Positions 1 to 9,466 are shown, counted from the stretch's first letter. The stretch is DNA of 64,000 nucleotides from MTP4 sp052056915 (GCF_052056915.1 NZ_CP195119.1:2914001-2978000); one strand, 5' to 3'. Numbers and translations: made by a program. Notes: generated by a model from the sequence alone, not told the origin.

Positions 1-512
1 ACAAAAACAGCAGCCAGAACTCCGGTGATCCCCGGAAGAATTCCCGCAGGGCTTTTTTCGGCTTCTGCTTTCTGATCTTCCGCAGCTTTCGAATCGGGAT
101 CTACGGAAACTTCCGCAGCCCGGATCGTACCTTCTTCCTGGTTCAGGATATCATTCCACCTGCCTTCGAAAGTCCCGCTGCCTGAAGCCGGGGCCTTTAC
201 CCTGTAGACGATTTCCCCGTCGTCAAGCACGGAAAAAACAAGGTTCTGCCCTGAAACATCGACTCTTCCGTCTCCGGGATACTCTGTCTCAACATAGGTG
301 AAACCCTCGGGGATACTTTCCACGATTCCTGCAGCCTTGAGCCCGGAAATTGTGAGGGTAACGTCAAATTCCTCATTCGGCGCCGGATTTTCCGTTGAAA
401 AACTTCTTGTTACACCGCTTTCCTCTGCCAATGCCGGAACTGTGAAGGATGCAATAAATAAAATTATGAATATAAGACTCAATAAAAATCTTAAAGTTCT
501 TTTTTTCTTCAT
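1..512 (-). CDS. Secreted or surface protein, N-terminal part (runs off the window)
   Basis: Reading leftwards from an ATG at 512 the frame stays open to base 1 (170 codons). The N-terminus is a classic signal peptide: lysine/arginine-rich start, long hydrophobic core (FLLSLIFIILFIASF) and an A-L-A cleavage-type site near residue 28. The mature part is acidic and beta-rich, resembling archaeal S-layer-associated or BACON/CARDB-like extracellular domains. Near the window edge an acidic linker (EDQKAEAEKSP) is followed by a hydrophobic stretch after PGI, probably the C-terminal membrane anchor (compare the PGF-type anchors of Methanosarcina surface proteins; inference). A TATA-like element lies near 632-645 on this strand. 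The family is not recognised and the C-terminus is outside the window. Confidence 0.7.
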   Translation of the reverse strand, partial: MKKKRTLRFLLSLIFIILFIASFTVPALAEESGVTRSFSTENPAPNEEFDVTLTISGLKAAGIVESIPEGFTYVETEYPGDGRVDVSGQNLVFSVLDDGEIVYRVKAPASGSGTFEGRWNDILNQEEGTIRAAEVSVDPDSKAAEDQKAEAEKSPAGILPGITGVLAAVF

Positions 513-825
513 TTTGTTTCCATCCTTTAATACGATTGGTAGAACAAATAATTAAAAATCATACAAAAATCTATTTTTTTATGTGATTGAGTTTTAACAA
601 TTTCGTGATATAAACCTTTTGATTTTTTTGTTGGATATATAAAAAAACAGATTTTGGTTGTTATTTGTATCTTTAAGGTCAGAAATCCGAGAAAGGAAAT
701 AGAGAAATCACTGTATCAATATCCAATTAATTAAAACAGTGCTGGGTCCGAAAAAAAGAAGTTCAAAAAAGATTTTCAAAAATTATTTCAAAAAACGTTT
801 CAAAATTATTTCCTGAATTTCTTCC
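513..825. other. Intergenic, AT-rich
   Basis: 313 bp without a convincing gene. It holds TATA-like sequence for the leftward gene (about 632-645) and T-rich runs downstream of the PHP gene. No hairpin or small ORF stands out. Confidence 0.5.
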
Positions 826-1845
826 TTATCTCTGTTTCCCCAGCTTAATACCCCGCTTCATGTTCTCCTGAATCTTCTTTGCCAGTGACTCTTCCGAGTG
901 CAAATATAAGAATGCCGGGAGCCCGCTTTTTGATATAAGGTAGAGGAGGTTTACGGTTGTCCGGTTGAGTTTGGGGGAGTGGTTTAAAATCCCGCTTGTG
1001 GAGACTTTTACCAGGGTGTCTATGGATTTTATCCCGGTAAGGAAGGATTTTCTTTCCTGTCTAGGGCTTTTCTCGAAGATCAGGTCTATCCATTCGTTCA
1101 TCTCTTCTATCAAAGTCTCCCTGGTCAGGTCTTCAGGGACTATGTAATTTCTTCCTTTTTCGATATTCCCGAAAAATTCCCTGAAACTCTCTCCCTCTGC
1201 CAGGGTGTACACCTGCCCGAGCTTTCCGGTATGGGTGTCCGTGGTAGCTGCAACACCTTTCCCGAACTTTTCCGCAAGGGCTATCGTAAGCTCGTTTTTC
1301 GGCTTCAGCTCGTGCATGTTGTACTCAAGCACGGGAAAGAGCTTTGCAAGCTCCATGACCGTTTCAGGGTCCGGGTCCTGGTGGAAATCCGCCCAGAAAG
1401 GGTGGTTGTACAGGAAAGGCAGCTTGTGCTTTCTCAGGTAGCCCAGGAAGCTCTCCATATTCTGTTCCCTTTCCGCAATCTCCCTGAGTTCGATAAACTC
1501 TTCCCTGTCAAAGTCGAAGACGTTCACGTGTACCGTATGCCCTACTCTCCCGGGGTCGTACACCGTCATTTCAGCCCCCGTTACCAGCCTCTCCCGCTCC
1601 CAGCCCAGGGTTTCGTACGCCCCCACGGTGTCGTGGTCGGTAAAAGTGATGAAGTCCAGCCCCATATCCAGGGCTTTTTGGTAGAGGTTCTCAGGCTTCA
1701 GGTCCTCTGCCGGGAGCACGTCAAAGGAACAGGTCGTGTGCACGTGCAGGTCTGCCCATTTCCAGCCCTCAGCCCTGAGCTCCGCTGCTCGCTCAGGTGA
1801 AATCATCTTTTCTCTGTAATTCCTTGCCCTACCCCCTGTAGGCAT
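826..1845 (-). CDS. PHP-domain metal-dependent phosphoesterase
   Basis: 339 aa. The PHP signature motifs appear in order: DLHVHTTCSFD (about 32-42), TDHD (69-72), NHP (147-149) and TDTH (202-205). These are the metal-binding His/Asp residues of the polymerase-and-histidinol-phosphatase superfamily, so hydrolysis of a phosphate ester is likely; the substrate cannot be read. The C-terminal 120 aa after the PHP core carry no motif I recognise. Two starts are possible: ATG at 1845, or the ATG 14 codons later (1803), which begins nearer the conserved domain. Upstream (1860-1915, this strand) are TATA-like elements. It is divergent from the nurA-herA operon, with 404 bp between, and stands alone. 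Confidence 0.8.
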   Translation of the reverse strand: MPTGGRARNYREKMISPERAAELRAEGWKWADLHVHTTCSFDVLPAEDLKPENLYQKALDMGLDFITFTDHDTVGAYETLGWERERLVTGAEMTVYDPGRVGHTVHVNVFDFDREEFIELREIAEREQNMESFLGYLRKHKLPFLYNHPFWADFHQDPDPETVMELAKLFPVLEYNMHELKPKNELTIALAEKFGKGVAATTDTHTGKLGQVYTLAEGESFREFFGNIEKGRNYIVPEDLTRETLIEEMNEWIDLIFEKSPRQERKSFLTGIKSIDTLVKVSTSGILNHSPKLNRTTVNLLYLISKSGLPAFLYLHSEESLAKKIQENMKRGIKLGKQR

Positions 1846-2048
1846 AGAATCCCGATTTATGTCTTTTTATTATTTTTGCGGAATTCTATATTTTCCCGTG
1901 TATTATTATATGTCGCTTTTTTAGATTAAGTTTTTCGGGATTTTACGTTTTTCATTTTACTGCTCTCTCAGGTTTAGTGTTTGAAAACGATCTAACTCCC
2001 TTCTGATTCATGATGCTTTTTATATCTCATGATTTATTTTTTGAAAAG

Positions 2049-2074
2049 AGCCGCCAGGCAAGCTGGCGGAGGCT
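2049..2074. repeat. Palindromic repeat, copy 1
   Basis: CCGCCAG-GCAAG-CTGGCGG is a 7-bp perfect stem with a 5-nt loop. About 24 bp of it recur in inverted orientation at 18086-18111, with AGAG-type and GGCTT flanks also similar. It sits between the PHP gene and nurA. Confidence 0.6.
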
Positions 2075-2210
2075 TACCTCTTTTCAGGATTTCTTCTCTC
2101 CGGTTGCAGGGTTTTGTTCTCCTGAACTTCATTTCTCGATCTGCAAAAGCCGGGGTATTTTTCAGGAATCTGCTCAATATAGGATTTGATCGGTATTTTC
2201 CCGGCACCAC

Positions 2211-2226
2211 TCAATAAATATATATC
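2211..2226 (+). promoter_or_regulatory. TATA box of the nurA-herA operon
   Basis: AATAAATATATATC lies 25-37 nt upstream of the nurA ATG, with no Shine-Dalgarno sequence between. By the usual archaeal spacing this predicts a leaderless or near-leaderless transcript. Confidence 0.55.
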
Positions 2227-2249
2227 ACTCCTGAAAGTACCTTATATCC

Positions 2250-3587
2250 ATGACCCTTGAGCCCGTGCATATGCGTAAGATCTCGGAGCTGGCAAAACGG
2301 ATTGACCGGTCGTTTGAGTATGAGGAGCCAAAGACGGCGGATGATATTTATAAGCTGCTCGAGGAGTTGAAGCTTGACGGGAAGGTTATCCTGAAGGCGG
2401 TTGACAGGCTGTACCGGGGGATGGTCAGGACGGCGCTGATGGCGCAGTGTGAGGATCCGTATCCGGTAACTTATGCTTGCGACAGCGGGAGTACGAACCC
2501 CAAGACGTATGACAGCGGGCTTTTTGTTGATTTTTGTCACTGTGCGCTGGCGGCAACGCCTACCGACCTGGACGTTCAGCGCTATAGGACTATCGTGTGT
2601 GCGGCTTATTCTTCTTCCCAGAAGGTGGCAATGCAGTCGACCGAGGGCTGGGAAGAATTCGATGAAGGGATGGGGCGGGCAAAGCTGGTCAGGATTGCAC
2701 CGGATGAGCTGAAGAAAAAAGCTTCGGATATGGTGCACAGCCTGGCCATGTACCTGGCGGAGTCCGAGCACATCCTTCATATGAAGGACCGGCTGGATCC
2801 TGCAGGCTTTTTCATCATGGACGGGCCGATTTACCCGAAGCAGCTCATGTACTGGGTGGTTATGGGGGACGAGGAAGTCCAGCTCCGCCGGAATGATGAT
2901 GCCCGGAAGATCCTCCAGAATTATATTGATATAATGGACCATTTCCTGGAAAAAAGGGTACCTGTTATCGGGTTCGTGAAAAATCCCCTCGACATGCAGA
3001 TTATGGACACGGTCCGGAAAAAAGGGGCGGGCTTTGACCTGCCCTGGATGCTCGATACCCAGTTCTTCAGGAACGTCCTCTCCCTGGAAAAAGGTGCCAA
3101 TGGAGGGTTTGGGCAGGGAACTGAAAATTGCAGGAATGGCAAAACAGGAAATGCAAATAACGGTTCCGGAAACGCTTACATCACTTATACAAACTGGTTC
3201 CAGCAGCCCAACAGGTTCTATGAGAAGCTGCTCAACGGGACTTCTCCCCTGGCGGCAGGTGACAAGCTCCGGGACGGGCTCCGGCACAAATTCCCGCCGG
3301 AAGATTACGCTTTATGCTTTTTCATGCTCTACGTCCCTTCAAAGGACGTGGTCTTCAAAGTGGAAGCCCCCTACGGGCTTGTAAAAGACGATTTCCTGCG
3401 GATGCAGATTACCAAAAAAGTTCTCTTCGACCTCTCTTTGCACGGCTTTCCCCTGACCCTCACGAAAGCGGACCATGTCGCAAAAATCCGGAAAGTGGAG
3501 CGGAAAGAGATCGACAAATTCTTTGAAAACATGAATCCAGATACTGATTACAATGACCTGCGGTGGGGTAATATAAGTGAAATTTGA
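2250..3587 (+). CDS. nurA: NurA 5'-3' nuclease
   Basis: 445 aa. NurA is the nuclease partner of the HerA translocase and resects DNA ends during archaeal double-strand-break repair. The NurA catalytic motifs are visible: CDSGSTNPKTYD (about 77-88, catalytic Asp in a DSGS context) and DGPIYP (about 191-196), with further acidic residues and a C-terminal helix-rich part. A Gly/Asn-rich stretch near residues 285-310 looks like a disordered insertion. The gene overlaps herA by 11 bp, so the pair is a translationally coupled operon. mre11 and rad50, often found beside this pair in archaea, are not present in this window. The start is the ATG just downstream of the TATA box. Confidence 0.85.
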   Translation: MTLEPVHMRKISELAKRIDRSFEYEEPKTADDIYKLLEELKLDGKVILKAVDRLYRGMVRTALMAQCEDPYPVTYACDSGSTNPKTYDSGLFVDFCHCALAATPTDLDVQRYRTIVCAAYSSSQKVAMQSTEGWEEFDEGMGRAKLVRIAPDELKKKASDMVHSLAMYLAESEHILHMKDRLDPAGFFIMDGPIYPKQLMYWVVMGDEEVQLRRNDDARKILQNYIDIMDHFLEKRVPVIGFVKNPLDMQIMDTVRKKGAGFDLPWMLDTQFFRNVLSLEKGANGGFGQGTENCRNGKTGNANNGSGNAYITYTNWFQQPNRFYEKLLNGTSPLAAGDKLRDGLRHKFPPEDYALCFFMLYVPSKDVVFKVEAPYGLVKDDFLRMQITKKVLFDLSLHGFPLTLTKADHVAKIRKVERKEIDKFFENMNPDTDYNDLRWGNISEI

Positions 3588-5601
3588 AGACGCTGACATC
3601 CTGGCTTTTGCCTCTGGCAAGACGAAAAAAACTCCGGCTCCCGATAAGGACGAAGGGGCCGAAAAAAGCACTGGCATGGAATCCAATACCGGGAGTGAAA
3701 ATTCCCCGACCGGTTCATATCGAAAAGGCCCGGACACTTTTCCCGAAGACCCTCTGGCTTCCGTTTACGGTGGGGCTGGTGGTACGGTCTCCGGTGCCGG
3801 TGCCGGTTCCGATCGGGTCTCAGGTTCCGGCTCCGGTGCCGGTTCCGATCCCGCAGATCTACCCTTCGAGGACTTTGGAGCTTACGATGAAGGCCTCGCA
3901 CCCTCTTCCGCTTCCGCGGACGAAGCTTTCGGGATCGTGACCGCCGGAATCGACCCTCTGGAAATCACCCCCGCCGGCGCAACGATTACCGGTTACATCT
4001 CCTCTTTGCGGAGAAACGAAATCAGGCTTGGGGCTTACGTAGTCGTCCCGTACGAGGGCGGGGAAAAGCTCTTTGCCAGGGTAGGAAAGCTTCAGTACCG
4101 GCAGGAGTTTGCAGTGGACGACGCAACAGAACTCCATTCCCGGCGCATGCTTGGAGGCAGGGCAAGCCCGGTAAACGAGGAGGACTACAAGTTTCTGGCT
4201 TACCTTGACCCCCTTTGCATCCTTTACCGTAAAGGGCAGGCTTCCCCTCTCTCCCGCAGGATGGCAGACAGGATCCCCCGCCCGAACACCCCGATCCTGC
4301 CAGTCCGGGACCGGCTCGAAGTGCAGACAGGGCTCAACATCCCCGAAGAGGGCATCTTCCTCGGGCACCTGAGCGTCGGGGGAGAGCTTGTAAAGACTCA
4401 TTCCGAACCCGAAACCGTTGCCTACTACCTGCGAAACGACTACTCCATGGGCGATCCCCTGGTCTTCCGGCACATGCTCGTCTGCGGGAGCACGGGGACA
4501 GGAAAGACCTTCCTCACCAAAAACATCCTGCGTCAGTTCATGACCGAAAGCAACCGATACAGGCTCCGGAACTCTCCCGACGACAGGGCAAGGAAAAACC
4601 CCTGCCTTGTAATCATGGACCCCCAGGACGAATACTCCCAGATTTTTGAGGACAACGCGACCCTGACCGAGGATGACAGGTTCAGGTTTGAGTCCGAAAA
4701 GGTTGCATACGGCCGGGTCCCGTCCACTAAAGCTTTCGTTGCAAAGGTGGAAGGGCAGACCTATCCGGGAGACAAGTCCAGGGCCGAACAGCACGAGTTT
4801 ACCATTCCTTTCTCCCTTGTGGAGCACAACTCCTGGCTGATTGCCGCCACCGGGATGTCCGAACTCCAGTACATCGGGCTGGAACTGCTTCTGGGGGACT
4901 TCTTCAAATCAAGTGTGCCGCATACCTACCTGAACTTCATCTCCCACATCGACAACGAAGGTACAAGGTCCTATTATGTAGACAGCGGAAAACTCCATGA
5001 GGCCTCTTATGATGGGATTGTGCGGAGGGTCAAGAGCCGCTTCTTCTCGAAAGTTTTTGACCAGGCAGCAACCCCGATCACCGAGATACTTGACCGGATC
5101 TTCAAACCCGGACAGGTCTCTGTCTTCCCGACCGAATACATCAGCACCCCCCGCATCCGGGACCTTATCGTGCTCACCATCATGAGCCTAACCGTGGACA
5201 ACAAGCTCGGTACAACCGGGACTGACGCCATCAAGAACACGCCCATCATCCTTTGTCTGGACGAAGCCCACCGTTACCTCTCCCGCGCCGGAGGCGAACA
5301 TTCCCGGCTGATCATCTCCCGCTTCGCAGATGCAGCCCGGCAGGGGAGAAAAGAGGGCCTCGGGCTTTTCCTGATCACCCAGGACCCCCAGGACATCGAC
5401 GACACGGTCTTCAAGCAGGTCAACACGAAACTGATCCTGAACCTCAACAATGATGCAGCCATCAGCTCCCTGAAAGTTCCCAAAGAATACGAGAGGAGAA
5501 TCCCCTACCTCAAGAAGGGTCAGATGGTAGTGCACAGCCCTGACAACAGCGATATCGTGGAAATAATCGGACTCTCGAACTGCGTTGTGAAACATCAGTG
5601 A
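3577..5601 (+). CDS. herA: HerA hexameric DNA translocase/ATPase
   Basis: 674 aa, GTG start overlapping the end of nurA. HerA is a FtsK-like bipolar DNA translocase that feeds ends to NurA. Visible features: HAS-barrel-like beta region (about 125-270), Walker A GSTGTGKT (304-311), MDPQDEY (about 347), Walker B ILCLDEAH (about 558-565), and the sensor/arginine region with LITQDPQDI. The first ~115 residues are unusual: charged, then rich in Gly/Ser/Ala/Asp with GSGSGAGSD-like repeats encoded by repeated GGTGCCGGTTCC triplet blocks. This is a disordered extension that most HerA proteins lack (inference). A shorter form starting internally cannot be excluded. Confidence 0.88.
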   Translation: MKFEDADILAFASGKTKKTPAPDKDEGAEKSTGMESNTGSENSPTGSYRKGPDTFPEDPLASVYGGAGGTVSGAGAGSDRVSGSGSGAGSDPADLPFEDFGAYDEGLAPSSASADEAFGIVTAGIDPLEITPAGATITGYISSLRRNEIRLGAYVVVPYEGGEKLFARVGKLQYRQEFAVDDATELHSRRMLGGRASPVNEEDYKFLAYLDPLCILYRKGQASPLSRRMADRIPRPNTPILPVRDRLEVQTGLNIPEEGIFLGHLSVGGELVKTHSEPETVAYYLRNDYSMGDPLVFRHMLVCGSTGTGKTFLTKNILRQFMTESNRYRLRNSPDDRARKNPCLVIMDPQDEYSQIFEDNATLTEDDRFRFESEKVAYGRVPSTKAFVAKVEGQTYPGDKSRAEQHEFTIPFSLVEHNSWLIAATGMSELQYIGLELLLGDFFKSSVPHTYLNFISHIDNEGTRSYYVDSGKLHEASYDGIVRRVKSRFFSKVFDQAATPITEILDRIFKPGQVSVFPTEYISTPRIRDLIVLTIMSLTVDNKLGTTGTDAIKNTPIILCLDEAHRYLSRAGGEHSRLIISRFADAARQGRKEGLGLFLITQDPQDIDDTVFKQVNTKLILNLNNDAAISSLKVPKEYERRIPYLKKGQMVVHSPDNSDIVEIIGLSNCVVKHQ

Positions 5602-5848
5602 TTGTGAAGTACCAGTTAAATTCTGAAAAAACTGTCCGCAGGACGAAGAACCAGTAAAAAAGTAGTTTCATATGAAGCAGTTTCGGATAAATCAACTTCA
5701 GTATATAATTTTTGCAGAAGGTTTTGCACATTGCCTGAATGAAAACAGGCATGTGCTTTGTCTTCCTTTTTCGCGTCCTTTTCTCAACGTTTTTTTCGAC
5801 GCAGCTATTTATTTTTGACTTTTCAGTTTCTCTTTCTTTTTATCTATT

Positions 5849-6277
5849 TCAAACCTGGTCGAAAAGGTCTATGTTATCCAGGACGTTCTTTATATTCCAG
5901 TAGACGAAATCTTTGTAAGCCTCTGGCTTCGGGATGTCGTAAATCGCCATGCCTCCTACGTTCCAGGCGACATTTGTGATAAGTTCACTCTTCTGCAGGT
6001 CGTCCACGAACTCTTTGAGCTTGCTGAAGTCATCGATTCTCTCTCTCCAGTCCGCAGCCCTGAGTTCGCTGTCCTTGTCCTCCGTGGTCATCTCGTATTT
6101 CTGCAGGGCAAAAGAATAGGTCTCGAGGAGTTCGATGTTTATGTGTGAGATATTCCTGACAATCGGGGTGCCTTCCCTCATGCTGGCTTTCAGCCTGTCA
6201 ATGAAGGCAAAGAGTTCAGCAGATTTTAGGGTGTCGTCGGCTAATTTTTCTTTTAAAGCTTTCATCTGTTCTTCCAT
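5849..6277 (-). CDS. Hypothetical protein, helical
   Basis: 142 aa. It has an ATG start with a GGGGT Shine-Dalgarno-like sequence about 9 nt upstream. The composition is helical and charged, with a heptad-like N-terminus (MEEQMKALKEKLADD) and a C-terminal segment rich in aromatic residues (VYWNIKNVLDNIDLF). There is no signal peptide, membrane segment or catalytic motif. The family is not recognised. Neighbours (herA end and tRNA-Pro) give no functional hint. Confidence 0.65.
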   Translation of the reverse strand: MEEQMKALKEKLADDTLKSAELFAFIDRLKASMREGTPIVRNISHINIELLETYSFALQKYEMTTEDKDSELRAADWRERIDDFSKLKEFVDDLQKSELITNVAWNVGGMAIYDIPKPEAYKDFVYWNIKNVLDNIDLFDQV

Positions 6278-6495
6278 GGTATTCTACCCCTAGTTAAAAA
6301 GGCCCAAATGGCACAAGGTCTCAATGAATGAGAAAGAGTGTAATCCACTCCTCTAAAATAAGATAGTAAGTTTTCTGTATTAAAATTATCCATCATTTAT
6401 AAAGATAACAGTTAAATATAATTATTTTTATTATGTAGCTCGTATATAACGTCGCCTTTTGGAGCTTCAGCTTCATTAAAAAAGTATAAGAAATC

Positions 6496-6573
6496 TGGTG
6501 GGATAGCGCGGATTTGAACCGCAGTCCAAGCGTCCCAAACGCTCGAGGATGGACCAAGCTACCCTACTATCCC
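6496..6573 (-). tRNA. tRNA-Pro (UGG), CCA encoded
   Basis: On the minus strand a full cloverleaf folds: acceptor GGGATAG (6573-6567) with CTATCCC, anticodon stem GAGCG/CGCTT with loop TTTGGGA giving anticodon UGG, and T arm TGCGG-TTCAAAT-CCGCG. A discriminator A is followed by an encoded CCA (6498-6496). Confidence 0.93.
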
Positions 6574-6793
6574 GCAGAGTACCTGCTCTCAAAGGATATT
6601 ATCCTTTATATATCTTTCGTTAGAAAACGGGTTTGTTCCCTGCGTTTTTTTGTTCTCTTCAGGACATATGTGTACCTTTACCTCCCCTATCTTTCCCATT
6701 TTCTTCTCTTTTTTCTTTCCCGTTTACCTTTCCCTTCTACCTTTCCTTTCTCTCTTTACTGTCTTCTTTTTCCATCTTTTTTCCTGTTTTCTA

Positions 6794-7345
6794 TCATTCC
6801 CAGCGTCTATAGATGTCGTTTTCTATTCCGATCAGGTCAAGGACTCTTCCGGTCATTATGTCTACAAGGTCTTCGATGGTTTTCGGCCTGGAATAAAAGC
6901 CAGGGCAGGCCGGGAGGATGCTTGCTCCCGCTCTTTTGGCTCTGAGCATATTTTCGAGATGGATCAGGTTCAGCGGGGTTTCCCGGGTCATAAGGATGAG
7001 TTTTCGTTCCTCTTTCAGGCAGACGTCCGCGGCCCTGGTCAGGAGGGTGTCCGAAATCCCGTTTGCTACTGCCCCAAGGGTCTTCATACTGCAGGGAGCG
7101 ATGACCATTCCTCCCGTTACGTGGGACCCGCTGGCAATCGGGGCTGAAAAGTCTTTCTGGGCATAGCTCCAGCTTGCAAGTTTTTCTACCTCTCCGGGAG
7201 AATAGTCCGTTTCGATTTCTATGATCTGCCTTGCGGCTTCTGTCAGCACCAGATGGGTCCTAACTTCCTTTTCAGCCAGGACTTCGAGCAGGCGTATTCC
7301 GTACTGGACTCCCGAAGCCCCGCTTATCCCTACCGTGATTTCCAT
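6794..7345 (-). CDS. ubiX: UbiX-family flavin prenyltransferase
   Basis: 183 aa, the usual UbiX/Pad1 length. UbiX enzymes join dimethylallyl phosphate to FMN to make prenylated FMN, the cofactor of UbiD decarboxylases. The N-terminal FMN-binding GISGASG (6-12), the APCSMKTLGAVANG segment, the LMTRETPLN motif and the C-terminal PGFYSRP are all present. The gene overlaps the upstream LpdD-like gene by one base (TAATG), so the two are translationally coupled. No ubiD lies in this window. Confidence 0.9.
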   Translation of the reverse strand: MEITVGISGASGVQYGIRLLEVLAEKEVRTHLVLTEAARQIIEIETDYSPGEVEKLASWSYAQKDFSAPIASGSHVTGGMVIAPCSMKTLGAVANGISDTLLTRAADVCLKEERKLILMTRETPLNLIHLENMLRAKRAGASILPACPGFYSRPKTIEDLVDIMTGRVLDLIGIENDIYRRWE

Positions 7346-7770
7346 TATTTCTTCTCCCCCACTGTGTTGTTTGATCTTTTGTAGAAGGTGATGAAGCTTT
7401 TTACCATTTCGTCCGAGATCGATACCGTATCCCTTATTTCTTCCGGGGTAATGTCGTCCAGATGGATCCCGACAATGAACACCGTTGTTTGCCGGGTCGC
7501 CTTACTAACATGCCTGGCGCCCTGCAGGGCGATCTGTTCTTCCCGGTGTCCGGGGAGGCTGATCACGGACGAGCTTGCTCTCTGGCTCTTTTCGTCAAAA
7601 ACTCCTACGGCAACTGCCCCAGCATGCTCTTTTCCGCCCATCAGGGTCAGAAGGTAGTCGTTTCCCAGTTTTTTCGCATCAAGTATGAGTTCGGCTCGGC
7701 CTACTTTCCTTGTAATCTGGAACAAAAATCTGCCCCTCCAATCTTTTTTCTTTAAGGGAATCTTAACCAC
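7345..7770 (-). CDS. LpdD-like (prenylated-FMN chaperone) domain protein
   Basis: 141 aa, GTG start. GGKEHAGAVAVG (about 44-55), SLPGHREE and IVGIHLDDITPEEI match what I remember of the LpdD-like domain: a GG..H.GAV turn, PGH.E, and GIH.D. LpdD is linked to maturation of UbiD-type (de)carboxylases that use prenylated FMN. Coupling by a TAATG junction to ubiX supports a role in handling that cofactor. The family call is from memory; the chaperone role is inference. Confidence 0.6.
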   Translation of the reverse strand: MVKIPLKKKDWRGRFLFQITRKVGRAELILDAKKLGNDYLLTLMGGKEHAGAVAVGVFDEKSQRASSSVISLPGHREEQIALQGARHVSKATRQTTVFIVGIHLDDITPEEIRDTVSISDEMVKSFITFYKRSNNTVGEKK

Positions 7771-7826
7771 AAAAGGTTATTAAGTTTATCAGGGTCTTTG
7801 AGGGGTCGGCTTTCAAGAGTCCTTAA

Positions 7827-7876
7827 CTTTCAGATTTTCGCTTTCAGATTTTCGCTTTCAGATTTTCGCTTTCAGG
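7827..7876. repeat. 14-bp tandem repeat, about 3.6 copies
   Basis: The unit CTTTCAGATTTTCG repeats perfectly three times, followed by a partial fourth. It lies in the intergenic region upstream of the LpdD-like gene. Confidence 0.9.
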
Positions 7877-8063
7877 TTTCTATTCTATTTCTCTTTCTGA
7901 GTTTTGAACTTTCAGGGCTCTGAGACCCCGACTTTCAGGACCTTTCAGGACACTGGTTGCAAAAATCTTTCAAAAAAGTCTGACCTGTCCTGTTTTTATC
8001 CCGGATGGTTTTATTTCCGACTTCATGCCCGGTTTCATGCCTGGTTTTATATTCAGGACTTTC

Positions 8064-9263
8064 TTAGAGGTCGCTCAGTTTGAACTGTTTTATAGTCTTT
8101 TTGACGTCAAAAACTTCTCTTGCAGCTTTGCCAACAGCTTCACAGTGCTCTTTCGGGGTGTAAACTCCCATTCTCCAGTTGTCCATGTGGGCTTGCTGCA
8201 GGATGGATACGAAATGAGATGCTTCGTTCAGGGGGACCATCCGGCTGTCGGTCTTTATCAGCGCCCGCATTTCCAGCATCTCCGGCATTTTAGGGATATC
8301 AACCAGGATATCTTTCGGGTCCACACCTGCGAGTTCGGCAATCTCGTTTTCTACCCTGGATGTCTTGCCGCGGTGTTTGAGCACGCTTTTTCCAACCGCG
8401 TCCAGGCCTGCGTAGAGTGCGCGCTTGTAGAGCTGGCGGGAATCCAGCCTTCTTGCAAGTTCTCCCCCGTGTCCCCTGGATTTCCGCATGGCAGCTACAA
8501 GGTCAATGTCGTCCATCTGCCTGAGCCCAACAGGGTCCAGTTCCCCGTTTTCTATCATATCTTCAACTGCTGTAGAACACATGGCTTCCGAGATTCTGGT
8601 CACGTGATGGTAATAAACTGAAGTGTTCATCCAGAAGCGGGAGACCAGCAAGGACTCTGCGGCTTTCAGCCCTCCCTGGGCCACGACAAGCCTGTTTTCG
8701 TAAAACTGCATCTGGTTGATCAGGCGGTTGTAGTCCACGACCCCGAAGGCAACCCCGGTATAGTGGGCGTCCCGGACCAGGTAGTCCATCCTGTCCACGT
8801 CAATCTCGCTGCTCAGGATCTGCCCGATTGAGGTCTCTCCTTTGATGTGTTTTGCGAGGTTCCCGGAGGAGATCCCGTATTTGTCCAGCACATCTTTGAT
8901 TTCTCCTTTCCCGAGGATTTCCCTCACATCGTCGTGCCTGCGCCGGGTGTATTTGTCGATGATATTCTCGGTCACATGGGAAAAGGGGCCGTGCCCGACA
9001 TCGTGCAGAAGGGACGCTGCTCTCAGTTCGTTCTTCTTCTCCTCGTCTACGGTGTTGACGTTTTTCATGAGCATGGAGGCGAGGTGCATAACCCCGAGAG
9101 AGTGTTCGAAGCGGGTGTGGTTTGCTCCGGGGTAGACGAGGTTGGAATAGCCAAGCTGCCTGACCCTCCTGAGGCGCTGCATCTGGGGGGTAGCCAGAAT
9201 TTCCTGGACAATCTCGTCCAGTTCGATATAACCGTGCACGGGATCAAGGACGACCGTCATCAT
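8064..9263 (-). CDS. HD-domain phosphohydrolase (dNTPase/SAMHD1-like)
   Basis: 399 aa. The N-terminal start DPVHGYIEL, RFEHSLGV (His54), LLHDVGHGPFSH (HD at 87-88) and the later Asp in DVDRMDYLVRDA form the HD metal site and surroundings typical of the SAMHD1/YdhJ-like dNTP triphosphohydrolase branch. The probable role is nucleotide triphosphate hydrolysis; the substrate is untested. A TATA-like ATATATAA lies about 20-30 nt upstream, so it is probably leaderless. The start may be either of two adjacent ATGs. It is divergent from cofD. Confidence 0.85.
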   Translation of the reverse strand: MMTVVLDPVHGYIELDEIVQEILATPQMQRLRRVRQLGYSNLVYPGANHTRFEHSLGVMHLASMLMKNVNTVDEEKKNELRAASLLHDVGHGPFSHVTENIIDKYTRRRHDDVREILGKGEIKDVLDKYGISSGNLAKHIKGETSIGQILSSEIDVDRMDYLVRDAHYTGVAFGVVDYNRLINQMQFYENRLVVAQGGLKAAESLLVSRFWMNTSVYYHHVTRISEAMCSTAVEDMIENGELDPVGLRQMDDIDLVAAMRKSRGHGGELARRLDSRQLYKRALYAGLDAVGKSVLKHRGKTSRVENEIAELAGVDPKDILVDIPKMPEMLEMRALIKTDSRMVPLNEASHFVSILQQAHMDNWRMGVYTPKEHCEAVGKAAREVFDVKKTIKQFKLSDL

Positions 9264-9466
9264 TCTTTAGACAGATGTCATTATATATTGCCGTTTCTAT
9301 TATTCCTAGTACAATCGGTTTTGCAATCGATTCTTGCCCCGGGCGAAAATGAAGGCGAATCCCGGAAGTCAGATCATTAAATCCAAAAGTTCACTCCATG
9401 ATTGATCAAGCTTTGAATCCAAAGTTGAACCAATCCAGAAAAGGTAACAGGAATAAGGGAATTATC

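Noticed and set aside
6514..6945. 143-codon plus-strand ORF over tRNA-Pro
   Set aside because: Overlaps the tRNA and the antisense of ubiX; hydrophobic composition comes from T-rich sequence.
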